Numbered from the stretch's first letter, positions 24,708 through 33,820 are shown. The stretch is DNA of 64,000 bases from Lentzea sp. NBRC 105346 (GCF_030269605.1 NZ_BSTQ01000009.1:186001-250000), one strand, 5' to 3'. Notes: generated by a model from the sequence alone, not told the origin. Translations and numbers: made by a program.

Positions 24708-25679
24708 TCAGCGGAGACTGCGGACGGTGTCGGACAGGTCGGCGGTGCCGTCCATGATCGCCTGGGCGGTGTCGATCGGGTGCACGTCGTGCAGGCGGGA
24801 GTGCGTGGCCACGACGTTCTGCGCCGCGCTGATGGAGATGCCGTGGCGTTCCGCCAGCACTCCTTTGGCCTGTTCGGCAACGGCTTGGACGATCAGCGCG
24901 GACTCGAGGCGTTCCGCTCGTGAGTCGCGTTGACGCATCATCCCGTCGCAGGTGAGGGCCACGACCGCGAAGCTGGCCACGGTCTCCGCAAGGTGAACGT
25001 CGTTGGCTGACGGCTCGTGCGTGGTGGTGCGGAACAGCGCCAGCGCACCGAGCGGCGTGCCGACCACACCCAGCGGCACCGTGTGGATGGCCTGGAAACC
25101 CGCGGTCCGCGCCTGCGCGGTGAACAACGGCCAGCGGCTCGTCGCCGCCAGGTCGCCCACGGTCACCGGTTGTCCGTCTCCACAGGTGTCGCGGCACGGT
25201 CCGTCCGCCAACTGGCACAGTTCCCAGGCCACGTCCGCGTCGAGGCCGGTCGTGGCCGCGGCAGCCATCTCGATCATCACGTCCTGGTCGACGAGCACGA
25301 TCGCCGCCGCGTCGATGCCCAGCAGTTCCACGCAATGCCGGGCCAGGTCGTGCAGGTAGCCGGGGAGGTCGAGGCCGGTGCGAGACGTGATCGGCGGGTC
25401 GATCGTCGCCGTTCGAGCCGACGCGAGTCGCGCGCCGGCGTGGTGGACCGTGCTGATGGCGTCGTCGAGCCTGTTGATGACGGCGCGCACCCGGTCCTCT
25501 GTTCGTTGCCTGTGTTCACCGGGCAAGCCCAGCAACGCGAGCACGGTGTGCAGGTCGAGGCCGGAGGCGTACAGCTCGTGCACCACGTGGTTGAGGATCT
25601 CGTCGATCCCGCGCTCGGAAAGCGCTTCAGGCCGGCGGAGTACTGGGTGGGGCGGCGGGACGGGCGGTTGTGAGCGCAT
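24708..25679 (-). CDS. Large GAF-ANTAR regulator with N-terminal helical domain
   Basis: 323 residues. An extra N-terminal helical segment (about 20-100, LSERGIDEILNHVVHELYAS) precedes the GAF domain (about 105-255, with GPCRDTCGDGQPVTVGDL) and the ANTAR domain (LIVQAVAEQAKGVLAERHGI). The N-terminal part resembles helical regions seen before GAF domains in DevS-like sensors, but no kinase domain follows. It is single-gene, placed between the two mirrored GAF-ANTAR pairs. Confidence 0.88.
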   Translation of the reverse strand: MRSQPPVPPPHPVLRRPEALSERGIDEILNHVVHELYASGLDLHTVLALLGLPGEHRQRTEDRVRAVINRLDDAISTVHHAGARLASARTATIDPPITSRTGLDLPGYLHDLARHCVELLGIDAAAIVLVDQDVMIEMAAAATTGLDADVAWELCQLADGPCRDTCGDGQPVTVGDLAATSRWPLFTAQARTAGFQAIHTVPLGVVGTPLGALALFRTTTHEPSANDVHLAETVASFAVVALTCDGMMRQRDSRAERLESALIVQAVAEQAKGVLAERHGISISAAQNVVATHSRLHDVHPIDTAQAIMDGTADLSDTVRSLR

Positions 25680-25837
25680 GACGACAGGTCCCCTTGGCCT
25701 CGGCTGCGAGTTGGCGCGGGTGAGGCCGCCGGGGTCCGGGGCAGCGTCCGGGCACCGCGCTCCGCGGATGATGGACGATCACGATGTTGCCCCGCTGACG
25801 GCCCGTGGACAACCAGCCGACCGGGCGACGCTCGCAG

Positions 25838-26587
25838 TCACTCCGCTGGGGTGAGGCCGGACGCCGAGTCGGCGATCGCGCGTACGTCGGCCGAGCCGTC
25901 GACCACGTCGGCGGCGACGTCGGCCAGCCGCTGGGATGCCTGGCGGGCGTAGCGGCGCAGCAGGACGAACGCCTGGTCGACCGTGACCTGCAGCCGTTCG
26001 GCCAGGACGCCCTTGGCCTGCTCGATCAGGATGCGGCTGTTGAGCGTGGCCTGGAGCTGTTCGATGACGACCTCGTCGTGCCGGATGGTGCGCTGGTGCA
26101 GGATGCCGATCGTGGCGATGTTGGCGAGGGCCTGACCGAGCCCGATCACGTCGGCGTTCAACGAGCCCGGCCGGGCACCGAACAGGTTGAGCGCGCCGAT
26201 CACGGTCTCGCGCAGCCGCATCGGCACCGCGTGCACCGCGGCGAACCCGGCCTCGGCGGCGGCGGGTGCGAACAGCGGCCACCGCTCGGCGGCCGCGGCG
26301 ATGTCCGCGCACGTCACCACCTCGCCGGTGTGGTAGCACTCCAGGCACGGGCCCTCGTCGTTCTGCAACTGGAACAACTCGAGCACTCTCGCCTGTTCGG
26401 TGGAGGCCGCCACCATGTTCAGCGTGCCGCGGTGGTCCACCAGCAACACACCGGCCGCGGTCACTCCCAGCAGGTCGACACTATGGCCGCACAGCACGTC
26501 CAGGAAATCGATGATGTCGAAGTCCGCCACGAGCGCGTCCGCCAGCGCGACGAAGACGTCGCGAGCCTTCTGGTCCGATATCGTCAC
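25838..26587 (-). CDS. GAF-ANTAR domain regulator
   Basis: 249 residues from the GTG at 26587. GAF: TAAGVLLVDHRGTLNMVAAS and NDEGPCLECYHTGEVVTC; ANTAR: TLNSRILIEQAKGVLAER. The start overlaps the stop of the upstream GAF-ANTAR gene (GTGA). It is the counterpart of the plus-strand protein at 23548-24303. Confidence 0.92.
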   Translation of the reverse strand: MTISDQKARDVFVALADALVADFDIIDFLDVLCGHSVDLLGVTAAGVLLVDHRGTLNMVAASTEQARVLELFQLQNDEGPCLECYHTGEVVTCADIAAAAERWPLFAPAAAEAGFAAVHAVPMRLRETVIGALNLFGARPGSLNADVIGLGQALANIATIGILHQRTIRHDEVVIEQLQATLNSRILIEQAKGVLAERLQVTVDQAFVLLRRYARQASQRLADVAADVVDGSADVRAIADSASGLTPAE

Positions 26588-27369
26588 CGGTCTTCCTCCC
26601 TCCCCGAACCAGGGTTGCGGCCGTCGGCCGGGTTGCCGTTCATGTCGGGCGAGAACCGCAGCCTGCGCTCGACCACGTCGCGGGCTACCTCGGCCAGCCG
26701 CCGTTCCCGAGCGTAGGCATGTGCCCGCAGTCGTACCAACGCTTCCTCCACCCCGACGCCGAGTTGCACGGAGATCATGCCCGCCGCCTGGTGCACCTCT
26801 GCCCGCCGCTCGTCGAAACCCCGTCCGGTCAGGTCCGGTCGTTCCGCGGCCATCCCGTCGCTGACCCCGATGACGAGCAGCATCGCGGCATCCGCGTACA
26901 CGAGCAGGTCCGCGATCGCGTCCTCGCTCGCCACGTCCGGCACCGCCCGGTAGACGGTCAGCACCCCGACCTGGATCGCACCTGCCTGCAGCGGCGCGGA
27001 GAGCACCGACCGAACACCGCGGTGCAGAGCCGCAGGGGCGAACATCGGCCACCGGCGACCGCTGTCGATGCTGGACAGATCCCGGGCCAGCACCAGAGCC
27101 CGCGCGTCCGCCGCATCGGCGGCAGGTCCTTCGCCGAGCGTGAACTGCAACTCCTCGAGCTCGTCCACGCCTGGCCCGACCGCGCACACCGGCTCGCGCA
27201 TCCCCTTGCCCCGGGCCAAGGACACACCGGCGCCCTGCGCATCAAGGGCCTGGGCACACGCCGCACAGGCGTGACGCACCGACACGGTCGTGTGTTCACC
27301 GTCGGCATGCTCTCTGATGGATGCCCACGCCCATGCCACCCGATCGTGATCCACAGACGTCCTCGTCAC
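26584..27369 (-). CDS. GAF-ANTAR domain regulator
   Basis: 261 residues from a GTG at 27369. GAF: CAACAQALDAQGAGVSLARG and LGEGPAADAADARALVLA; ANTAR: AEVHQAAGMISVQLGVGVEE. It is the counterpart of the plus-strand protein at 22776-23504 and forms a coupled pair with the gene at 25838-26587. A perfect 8-bp inverted repeat lies 16 bp upstream (27385-27405). Confidence 0.9.
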   Translation of the reverse strand: MTRTSVDHDRVAWAWASIREHADGEHTTVSVRHACAACAQALDAQGAGVSLARGKGMREPVCAVGPGVDELEELQFTLGEGPAADAADARALVLARDLSSIDSGRRWPMFAPAALHRGVRSVLSAPLQAGAIQVGVLTVYRAVPDVASEDAIADLLVYADAAMLLVIGVSDGMAAERPDLTGRGFDERRAEVHQAAGMISVQLGVGVEEALVRLRAHAYARERRLAEVARDVVERRLRFSPDMNGNPADGRNPGSGREEDR

Positions 27370-27384
27370 CGTCAGAAAACGACC

Positions 27385-27405
27385 TGTCCAGGCCGTACCT
27401 GGACA
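27385..27405 (-). promoter_or_regulatory. Inverted repeat upstream of the GAF-ANTAR pair
   Basis: TGTCCAGG (27385-27392), CCGTA, CCTGGACA (27398-27405). It could be an operator, or a hairpin in the 5' leader of the minus-strand GAF-ANTAR operon, since it lies only 16 bp from the start codon. Confidence 0.4.
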
Positions 27406-27558
27406 CTAGTTGCCCGCCACTGGATCGCACTATCCCACGGCCACCGGGCCGCAGCCGTGCGGCGGGTCCGACGATTTCGGGCTTGGATGTCGAGAACCGG
27501 GTGACGGCTCCGACTGATGGCGTGCACCCGCACCTGGGTGCCGGTGAAGGGAGCGACG

Positions 27559-27906
27559 GTGAAGTACATGATCATGATGTTCGGCGGGCTCGGTGCCACG
27601 CTGGAGAACCGGACACCCGACTGGATCACGGGTATGCAGGAGCTCATGATGAAGCTCGACCAGGAACTGCGGGACTCCGGCGAGCTCGTGGCCAGCAGCA
27701 AGCTCATCGACCCGAGCCAGGCGAAGACCGTGCGTTTCCAGAACGGTGTGGCCGTCCCGACGGACGGCCCGTTCGCGGAGATCAAGGAGTCGCTGGCCGG
27801 TTACTGGATCATCGACGTGACCGAGGAACGTGCGCTCGAGGTCGCGGCGCGGGTGGTCGAGTACACCGAGTACCCGATGGAGGTCCGGCAGGTCATGCAC
27901 CTGTGA
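27559..27906 (+). CDS. YCII-related (DGPF) protein
   Basis: 115 residues from a GTG at 27559 (VKYMIMMFGG). The motif TDGPFAEIKESLAGYWIID is the DGPF signature of the YCII/dimeric alpha-beta-barrel family. Such genes are the standard partners of ECF42 sigma factors. Its stop overlaps the sigma gene start (GTGA). The biochemical role is unknown; sensing or a small catalytic activity has been suggested. Confidence 0.9.
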   Translation: MKYMIMMFGGLGATLENRTPDWITGMQELMMKLDQELRDSGELVASSKLIDPSQAKTVRFQNGVAVPTDGPFAEIKESLAGYWIIDVTEERALEVAARVVEYTEYPMEVRQVMHL

Positions 27907-29108
27907 GCGCGCTCGGTTTCGAGGACCTGCTGCGTGAGCTCGCACCGCAGGTCCTCGCCGCGCTCGTGCACCGGTACGGCCAGTTCGACGCGTGCGAGCA
28001 CGCCGTGCAGGAAGCCTTGGCCGATGCCGTGCGGCAGTGGCCGGTCGACGGAGTGCCGAACCAACCGCGGGCCTGGCTGGTGACCGCGGCGAGCCGGTCG
28101 CTCGTGGACGCGTGGCGCAGCGACAGCGCCCGGCGGCGCCGCGAAGTGACAGCCGGGGCGCTACTCGAACCGGTGGAGGTGGCTGACCAGGACGACACCC
28201 TGGTCCTGCTGTTCCTGTGCTGTCACCCTGCTCTGTCGCCGCCGTCGCAGCTCGCGTTGACGTTGCGCGCGGTGGGCGGGCTGACCACGGCCGAGATCGC
28301 GGCGGCGTTCCTGGTGCCGGAGGCCACGATGGCCCAGCGCATCAGCCGGGCCAAGCAACGACTTCGCGGCGCGCGGTTCGCGTTGCCGTCCGAAACCGAG
28401 CGGCCGCAACGCTTGAGTGTCGTGCTGCACGTGCTCTATCTGATGTTCACCGAGGGCCACACCGCGAGCAGCGGAACGGAACTGGGCCGCGCCGACCTGA
28501 CCGCGGAGGCGATCCGGCTGACCCGCGTGCTGCTGCGGCTGCTGCCCGCCGAGTGCGAGGTCACCGGACTGCTGGCGTTGATGCTGCTCACCGACGCACG
28601 CCGGGCGGCGCGCACGGACCGCGCCGGAGCGATCGTGCCGCTCGCCGAGCAACGCCGCGACCTCTGGGACACCGCGATGATCACCGAAGGCGTGGCACTG
28701 CTGGAACGCACGCTCGGCACCGGCCCGATCGGCCCCTATCAGCTGCAGGCCGCCATCGCCGCGGTGCACGACGAGGCCGTCACGGCCCAGGACACCGACT
28801 GGCCGCAGATCCTCGCGCTCTACGACGTGCTCGCCCAGGTCGCGCCAGGTCCGGTGGTCACGCTCAGCCGTGCGGTCGCGGTGGCGGAGGTGCACGGGCC
28901 ACGTGCAGGCCTCGCCGCGCTCGGGACGCTCGACGACGAAGCCAGGCTGGCGCACAACCACCGGCTGGAAGCTGTCCGGGCACACCTGCTCGAACGTGCG
29001 GGAGACCTCGCCGCGGCCACGGAGTCTTACTCACGCGCTGCGAAGATGACCGCCAGCCTGCCCGAACAGCACTATCTGAACTTGCGTGCCGCCAGGTTGC
29101 GAAGCTGA
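27903..29108 (+). CDS. ECF42-type RNA polymerase sigma factor with C-terminal SnoaL/TPR-like extension
   Basis: 401 residues. Sigma region 2 (ACEHAVQEALADAVRQWPVDGVP) and region 4 (LTTAEIAAAFLVPEATMAQR and ISRAKQRLR) fill the first 180 residues. The C-terminal 220 residues (VLHVLYLMFTEGHTASSG and later TPR-like repeats) are the conserved extension of ECF42/DUF6596 sigma factors. This extension is required for activity, and no anti-sigma factor is expected. Coupled to the DGPF gene. Targets probably include the DGPF gene itself. Confidence 0.9.
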   Translation: MSALGFEDLLRELAPQVLAALVHRYGQFDACEHAVQEALADAVRQWPVDGVPNQPRAWLVTAASRSLVDAWRSDSARRRREVTAGALLEPVEVADQDDTLVLLFLCCHPALSPPSQLALTLRAVGGLTTAEIAAAFLVPEATMAQRISRAKQRLRGARFALPSETERPQRLSVVLHVLYLMFTEGHTASSGTELGRADLTAEAIRLTRVLLRLLPAECEVTGLLALMLLTDARRAARTDRAGAIVPLAEQRRDLWDTAMITEGVALLERTLGTGPIGPYQLQAAIAAVHDEAVTAQDTDWPQILALYDVLAQVAPGPVVTLSRAVAVAEVHGPRAGLAALGTLDDEARLAHNHRLEAVRAHLLERAGDLAAATESYSRAAKMTASLPEQHYLNLRAARLRS

Positions 29109-29159
29109 CGCACACCCGACCGCAGGTAGCTCAGGCCTTCCAGTCGCACCACGCCCGGA

Positions 29160-29615
29160 TCACGGCTTCCAGCTCCGCTCGTCGAGCGGTTGCGCCTCGT
29201 TGAGCCACTGGTCGACCTCGCTGATTCCCAGGTCCTGCCGCAACGCCTGGCTGTCGTCGCGCACCTGCCAGACCGTCACCAGCCCGTCACTCACCTCGGC
29301 GAGCCAGATGACGCCGAGCGCGAGTTCCTCGTCGTCGGCGAGGTTGAGGTGTGATCCGGTCGTGGCACCGAAGACCGCGACCCGGTTCCCATCGGGGACG
29401 AAGAGGCGCGGATGGATGACGTACTCGGGGAAAGCGGTGAAGTACCCGCGCCACGCCTCGACGTTCGCGTCCCGACCCACGACCGGTGGCACGTCCATCA
29501 CGAGGAGACGGTGGTCCGGGTGCATCAGCTCGGCGAGCCCCGCGAGGTCCGTGTGGTTGATGCGGTCTACGAAGCTGAGCGTGGTCGCCAAAGCCGGCAA
29601 CGGGTTTCGCGCCAT
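29160..29615 (-). CDS. SnoaL-like (NTF2 fold) protein
   Basis: 151 residues from the ATG at 29615. FVDRINHTDLAGLAELMHPDHRL and EAWRGYFTAFPEYVIHPR are typical of SnoaL-like polyketide-cyclase or NTF2-fold proteins that bind small hydrophobic ligands or catalyse isomerisation. The substrate is unknown. Convergent with the sigma gene. Confidence 0.8.
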   Translation of the reverse strand: MARNPLPALATTLSFVDRINHTDLAGLAELMHPDHRLLVMDVPPVVGRDANVEAWRGYFTAFPEYVIHPRLFVPDGNRVAVFGATTGSHLNLADDEELALGVIWLAEVSDGLVTVWQVRDDSQALRQDLGISEVDQWLNEAQPLDERSWKP

Positions 29616-29679
29616 GGGCGGGATGGTCGCACGGCGCGGCAGGCCGCGCACCGCCGCGATGACGCTCGCCGTGGCGTAG

Positions 29680-29745
29680 CCTTGCCCTCAGGTGTGCCGG
29701 GAAGCCTGGTCGGCGTGGGTTCGACGCCGACTCGCGGGAGTTGCC
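29680..29745 (+). promoter_or_regulatory. Leader A: conserved 25-bp core upstream of the ABC exporter
   Basis: The 25-bp core spans 29692-29716 and starts GGTGTGCCGGG, ending GGTCGGCG. It recurs exactly at 33971-33995 (leader B). GCCG and CGGC can pair within the core. Here GTCGGCGT can alternatively pair with ACGCCGAC just downstream, so two exclusive folds are possible in front of the start codon at 29746. This layout fits a cis-acting RNA. The ligand and class are not known to me. Confidence 0.5.
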
Positions 29746-30645
29746 ATGGCACCTGTCATCGCTTTGCGAAGCCTCTCCAAGCACTACGGCGACCTCGCCG
29801 CGGTCGATGATCTCTCGCTGGACGTCGCGGCGGGCGAGATCTACGCGCTGCTCGGTCTCAACGGAGCCGGCAAGACGACCACGATCCGGATGTTGCTCGG
29901 CATGGTGCGGCCCAGCTCAGGCTCCGTCGAGCTGTTGGGCGAGCCCGTGCGGCCGGGACCGTGGGCGCGGGTCGGCTACCTCGTCGAGGGGCCGGCCGCG
30001 TACCCGGAGCTCACGGTCGTCGAGAACCTGACCGTCGCGGCACGGCTGCGCGGCTTGTGGGGCCGTCGGCAGGTCGACGAAGTGGTGGAACGGTTGAATC
30101 TGACCGCCTACGCCACCCGTCGGGCGGGGACGTTGTCGTTGGGCAACGCCCAACGGCTGGGGTTGGCCAAAGCCTTGCTGCACAAGCCTGAACTGCTGAT
30201 CCTCGACGAGCCGGCGAACGGCCTCGACCCCGCGGGCGTGGCCGAGATCCGGGAACTGGTGCGCGAACTGAGCCGCGAGCACGGTGTGACCGTGGTGCTG
30301 TCGAGCCACATCCTCACCGAGGTCGCCCGGCTGGCCACCCGCATCGGCGTCCTGCACCGCGGCAGGCTCGTGCGTGAGCTCGACGCGGGAGAGCTCGCGG
30401 CACAGACCCGTCGCCGGCTCAGTGTGACGGCGCGGGATCTGGTGGCTGCCGAACACGCGTTGCACGCGGTGGGCTTCAGTCCAATCAGGACAGACCTGGG
30501 TGCTCTCGACCTGATGGACGATCGCGCGATCGCGGAGCCCGAACGGGTCGCCGTCGCGCTGGTCGCCGCGGGTTGTCCGCCGGTTCGGCTGGTGGTCGAG
30601 CAGGACGACCTGGAGACGTTCTTCCTGCGGGTGGTGGAGTCGTGA
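29746..30645 (+). CDS. ABC transporter ATP-binding protein, ABC-2 exporter type
   Basis: 299 residues: Walker A LNGAGKTTT, Q-loop region, signature TLSLGNAQRLGLAKAL (LSLGN in place of LSGGQ), Walker B LLILDEPANGLD and the H-loop SSHIL. C-terminal 80 residues are an accessory domain typical of NatA/CcmA-like exporters. The ATG at 29746 follows GGGAG. Its stop overlaps the permease start (GTGA). Cargo is unknown: antibiotic, lipid or cation export are all possible. Confidence 0.92.
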   Translation: MAPVIALRSLSKHYGDLAAVDDLSLDVAAGEIYALLGLNGAGKTTTIRMLLGMVRPSSGSVELLGEPVRPGPWARVGYLVEGPAAYPELTVVENLTVAARLRGLWGRRQVDEVVERLNLTAYATRRAGTLSLGNAQRLGLAKALLHKPELLILDEPANGLDPAGVAEIRELVRELSREHGVTVVLSSHILTEVARLATRIGVLHRGRLVRELDAGELAAQTRRRLSVTARDLVAAEHALHAVGFSPIRTDLGALDLMDDRAIAEPERVAVALVAAGCPPVRLVVEQDDLETFFLRVVES

Positions 30646-31421
30646 TCAACGCACTGGCCACCGAACTGCTCAAGGCGCGCCGCTCCCGCGTGCCGTGGGT
30701 GACTGCGCTGGCGTTCACGGTCGCCGCAGGGGTGGGCGGGCTGTTCATGTTCATCCTGCAGGACCAGGGTCGCGCCCGGTCGCTAGGCCTGATCGGCACC
30801 AAGGCCTCGCTGGTGGGGAGAGACGCGGACTGGCCGACGTATCTGGCTTTTCTGGCGCAGACGACCGCGGTCGGCGGCATGCTCGTCTTCGGTCTGGTGT
30901 CCGTGTGGTTGTTCGGGCGCGAGTTCGGCCAGAACACCGTGAAGGACCTGCTGGCGTTGCCGACCTCGCGCACCGCGATCGTGCTGGCGAAGTTCGTCGT
31001 AGCGGCGTTGTGGTGTCTGGTGCTCACCGTGCAACTCGTCGTGCTCGGGCTGGTGATCGGCACAGTGCTCCGGCTGCCGGGGTGGTCTGCCGATCTCGCG
31101 GCGTCCGGGGTGGCGACCGTTGGCGCGACGGCGGCGATGACGGTTCTGCTCACCACGCCGATCGCGTTCGCGGCCAGCGTCGGCCGAGGGTATCTGTCCG
31201 GTGTCGGGGTGATGATGGCTGCGATCTTCTTCGCCCAGGTCATCGCCGCGCTGGGCTACGGGCGCTACTTCCCGTGGTCGGTGCCGGCCTTGTTCAGCGG
31301 ACTGGCGGGTCCGGACAGCGACCCGCCCGGCCTGCTCGGGCTGCTGCTGGTGTTGCTGGTCGGTGTTGCGGGCGTGGTGGCGACCGCACTGTGGTGGCGC
31401 AACGCCGATCAGGACCGCTGA
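30642..31421 (+). CDS. ABC-2 type permease
   Basis: 259 residues from a GTG at 30642 with six predicted membrane helices; the EFGQNTVKDLLALPTSRT loop is the coupling region typical of ABC-2/NatB-like permeases. Works with the ATPase upstream. The 3' end overlaps the convergent glycosyltransferase gene by 13 bp. Confidence 0.9.
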   Translation: MINALATELLKARRSRVPWVTALAFTVAAGVGGLFMFILQDQGRARSLGLIGTKASLVGRDADWPTYLAFLAQTTAVGGMLVFGLVSVWLFGREFGQNTVKDLLALPTSRTAIVLAKFVVAALWCLVLTVQLVVLGLVIGTVLRLPGWSADLAASGVATVGATAAMTVLLTTPIAFAASVGRGYLSGVGVMMAAIFFAQVIAALGYGRYFPWSVPALFSGLAGPDSDPPGLLGLLLVLLVGVAGVVATALWWRNADQDR

Positions 31422-32662
31422 GCCCAGCGTCCACTGTGGACTTCCTCCAGCTCCCGCACCGCCGTGGCGACACCGTTCTCAGCACGTATCCGCTCGCCGA
31501 GATCGTCGGCTCGTTGCCCGAGCGTCAGAGCGCGCGAGATGGCTGAGGCCAGTGCGCTGGTGGTGAGTTTCCGGTGGGGGACGGGCTCTGGCGCGACGCC
31601 CAGAGCGTGCATGCGTCGTGCCCAGTGGGGCTGGTCCGCGACGAACGGGCACACGACCTGAGGCCTGCCCGCGGCGAGCGCGGCTGCCGTCGTTCCTCCT
31701 CCACCGTGGTGCACCACCGCTGATACCCGACTGAACAGCCAGTCGTGGGGTGCCTGGTCGATCACCAGGAGATCGTCGGACGACTGCGCGGCCAGTCCTC
31801 CCCACCCTGTTGCGATGATCGCGCGCACCCCGGCGGCCCGCACCGCTTCGGCGACGATGTCACCGGTGCGTTGTGCGTCGCGTCCCGCCATACTGCCGAA
31901 CCCGATGTAGACGGGAGCTGGTCCGGCGTCGAGGAACGCCGAGAGCGTCGCGTCCGGCGTCCAGTTCGTCGTGGGCCGCAGGTACCAGAATCCGGTGGTG
32001 CGCACGGAATCCGGCCAGGCCGGGTCGACCGGTGTGACCAGAGGGCTGAACGCCTGCAGCACGAGGGTCGGTTGCGGCCCGCTGCCACGAGGAAGGCCGA
32101 GGTCGTTGGTGCGCGAGGCGTTGACGACACCGGAGTAGGCGCGCAGCGTCGCCGAGACCGTGAGGTAGGTAGCGCGGTTGAGGAATCGAGGCACCTTCGG
32201 CAGCGGCACCATCGGGCACGGGAACTCCGACGTCGGCACCCAACCTGGTTGCAGCGCAACGAGAACGGACGGCACCCCGAGCATCTCCGCCGCGTGCTGC
32301 GCGGGCACGCTCGGCGTGTGCACGACGATGTCCGCTGCGGACGAGCGTGCGACTTCCGCGAGATCGCGCAGCACGTTGGCCATCAGCGGCTTGATGCGCC
32401 TGATGGTCGACAACGCGGTGATCTTGCCCTGGACTCCTCGGTACCCGCCCTCGATCGCTTCCTTGAGCACCGGGTCGTCGAGGAGCCGGTTCGGTCCGTC
32501 GTCCAACGGCGCGAACTCGACGTCGTGCGCCCGGATGCTGTCGGCGAACGACCGCGGCGCGGCGAGCAGTGCTTCGTGGCCTGCACTGTTGAGCGCGATC
32601 GCCAGCGCCAGCAACGGTTGCACGTCCCCGCGCGTGCCGTGGGCGACCAGCAACACCTTCAC
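31409..32662 (-). CDS. UGT-type glycosyltransferase (GT1, macrolide/sterol type)
   Basis: 417 residues from a GTG at 32662. N-terminal VLLVAHGTRGDVQPLLALA is the typical GT1 acceptor-domain opening; the C-terminal sugar-nucleotide site includes GFGSMAGRD and VVHHGGGGTTAAALAAGRPQ. It should transfer a sugar to a hydrophobic acceptor. The start overlaps the TetR stop (GTGA), so it is likely controlled with or by that regulator, as in drug-inactivation pairs. Confidence 0.92.
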   Translation of the reverse strand: MKVLLVAHGTRGDVQPLLALAIALNSAGHEALLAAPRSFADSIRAHDVEFAPLDDGPNRLLDDPVLKEAIEGGYRGVQGKITALSTIRRIKPLMANVLRDLAEVARSSAADIVVHTPSVPAQHAAEMLGVPSVLVALQPGWVPTSEFPCPMVPLPKVPRFLNRATYLTVSATLRAYSGVVNASRTNDLGLPRGSGPQPTLVLQAFSPLVTPVDPAWPDSVRTTGFWYLRPTTNWTPDATLSAFLDAGPAPVYIGFGSMAGRDAQRTGDIVAEAVRAAGVRAIIATGWGGLAAQSSDDLLVIDQAPHDWLFSRVSAVVHHGGGGTTAAALAAGRPQVVCPFVADQPHWARRMHALGVAPEPVPHRKLTTSALASAISRALTLGQRADDLGERIRAENGVATAVRELEEVHSGRWAQRS

Positions 32663-33267
32663 GACCGGCTCCTCCCGTCGATCTCGGTGAACGCGGTCAA
32701 CCACCGGTCGTCGGCGAACAGGCCGCGGGTCAACATCTCCAGGCCTGCCCGAGCGCCGCGCACGGCGGTCGCGGTTTCGGCCGGGTCGCCGCCCAGCAGG
32801 CGACCGACGTGGTCGCCGAGCACCAGCGGGGCCAGCAACCACGACACGTACGTCACCGCCCGCCCTTGTGCGTCGGCGGTGGGGTGCACCCAACCTTCGC
32901 TCTCCCCATCCGCGAGCCAGGCTTCGGTTCGTTCGACGATCTCGTTGAACAACGCTGAGGCCGCATCGGTGTTGTCCAGCAGCGCGCGAGCCAGGTAGCG
33001 CCGCACTGGCGTAGCAGCGTTGAGCACCTCGCCCAGGGCTTCGGTCGACGTCTCGCCGCCGGACCGGATCGCGTCCAGGACGTACTCGTCGCAGGCCTGG
33101 CGCAGGCCGTCCTTGGAGCCGAAGTGGTGCACGACCAGCGCGGGGGAGACCCCGGCGTCCGCGGCCACCGTGCGCACGGAGGTGCCGGCGACGCCGTCGG
33201 TCCCGAACCGGGCCAGTGCGGCGTCACGGATGCGAGCACGAGCGGTGAGGTCAGATGCTGAACGCAT
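32659..33267 (-). CDS. TetR family transcriptional regulator
   Basis: 202 residues. The N-terminal HTH is AALARFGTDGVAGTSVRTVA and AGVSPALVVHHFGSKDGL; the C-terminal region is an all-helical ligand domain. It is coupled to the glycosyltransferase gene. The start region near 33280 carries TTGAACAACTGTTCAA-like symmetry on the minus strand (TGAACAACTGTTCA at 33281-33294), a likely autoregulatory operator. Confidence 0.88.
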   Translation of the reverse strand: MRSASDLTARARIRDAALARFGTDGVAGTSVRTVAADAGVSPALVVHHFGSKDGLRQACDEYVLDAIRSGGETSTEALGEVLNAATPVRRYLARALLDNTDAASALFNEIVERTEAWLADGESEGWVHPTADAQGRAVTYVSWLLAPLVLGDHVGRLLGGDPAETATAVRGARAGLEMLTRGLFADDRWLTAFTEIDGRSRS

Positions 33268-33279
33268 GTACAGAGTATT

Positions 33280-33296
33280 GAACAGTTGTTCAGTCC
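33280..33296. promoter_or_regulatory. Candidate TetR operator
   Basis: The sequence TTGAACAGTTGTTCAG, 13-30 bp upstream of the TetR start, is a nearly perfect inverted repeat (TGAACA, GT, TGTTCA). TetR proteins often bind such sites over their own promoter. Confidence 0.55.
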
Positions 33297-33316
33297 GCGT
33301 CCAGCTCTTACTTCAC

Positions 33317-33820
33317 TCAGATCTGAGAGTCGGCGTGCCAGGGGCGCAGTCGTGGTACCCAGCCGGGCACGGCCGCCCGATAGGTGTCGTACTGGTCGCC
33401 GAACTGGCGGTGCAGAGCCGGTTCCTCGTGCCAGTGCACCATCGCGGCGAACGCGGCGCTGACCACGGCGGCGTAGGCGAGCAGGATCAGCTGGCCCAGC
33501 ACCAGCGCCTGTCCGATGATCAACGACAACACGGCGAGGTACATCGGGTTGCGCACGAACCGGTAGAACCCGCCCACCACAAGGCGATCCGGCGGCGCCA
33601 CCGGTGCGGGCGTGCCGAAACCCTCCGCCACGAACCGGGCGAACGACGAGATCAGCACCGCGAGGGCGGCGACGAGCAGAAGAACACCGACGACCCTCAG
33701 CGGCAACCAGAACGGCAGCGCCTCCCAACGGGTCAGCAGCCAGGGGATGAGCCCCGCGACGCCGCCGGGAGCCAGCACGAAGAACGCGGCGGATCCGAGT
33801 GCTGCCTTCCGCTTCTCCAT
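33317..33820 (-). CDS. Isoprenylcysteine carboxyl methyltransferase-like membrane protein
   Basis: 167 residues from the ATG at 33820 with four to five hydrophobic segments. GGFYRFVRNPMYLAVLSLI is the conserved NPMY region of ICMT/phospholipid methyltransferase-like proteins, and the C-terminal FGDQYDTYRAAVPGWVPR matches the family SAM-binding end. Bacterial substrates are generally unknown (lipids or small thiols). It is monocistronic. Confidence 0.88.
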   Translation of the reverse strand: MEKRKAALGSAAFFVLAPGGVAGLIPWLLTRWEALPFWLPLRVVGVLLLVAALAVLISSFARFVAEGFGTPAPVAPPDRLVVGGFYRFVRNPMYLAVLSLIIGQALVLGQLILLAYAAVVSAAFAAMVHWHEEPALHRQFGDQYDTYRAAVPGWVPRLRPWHADSQI

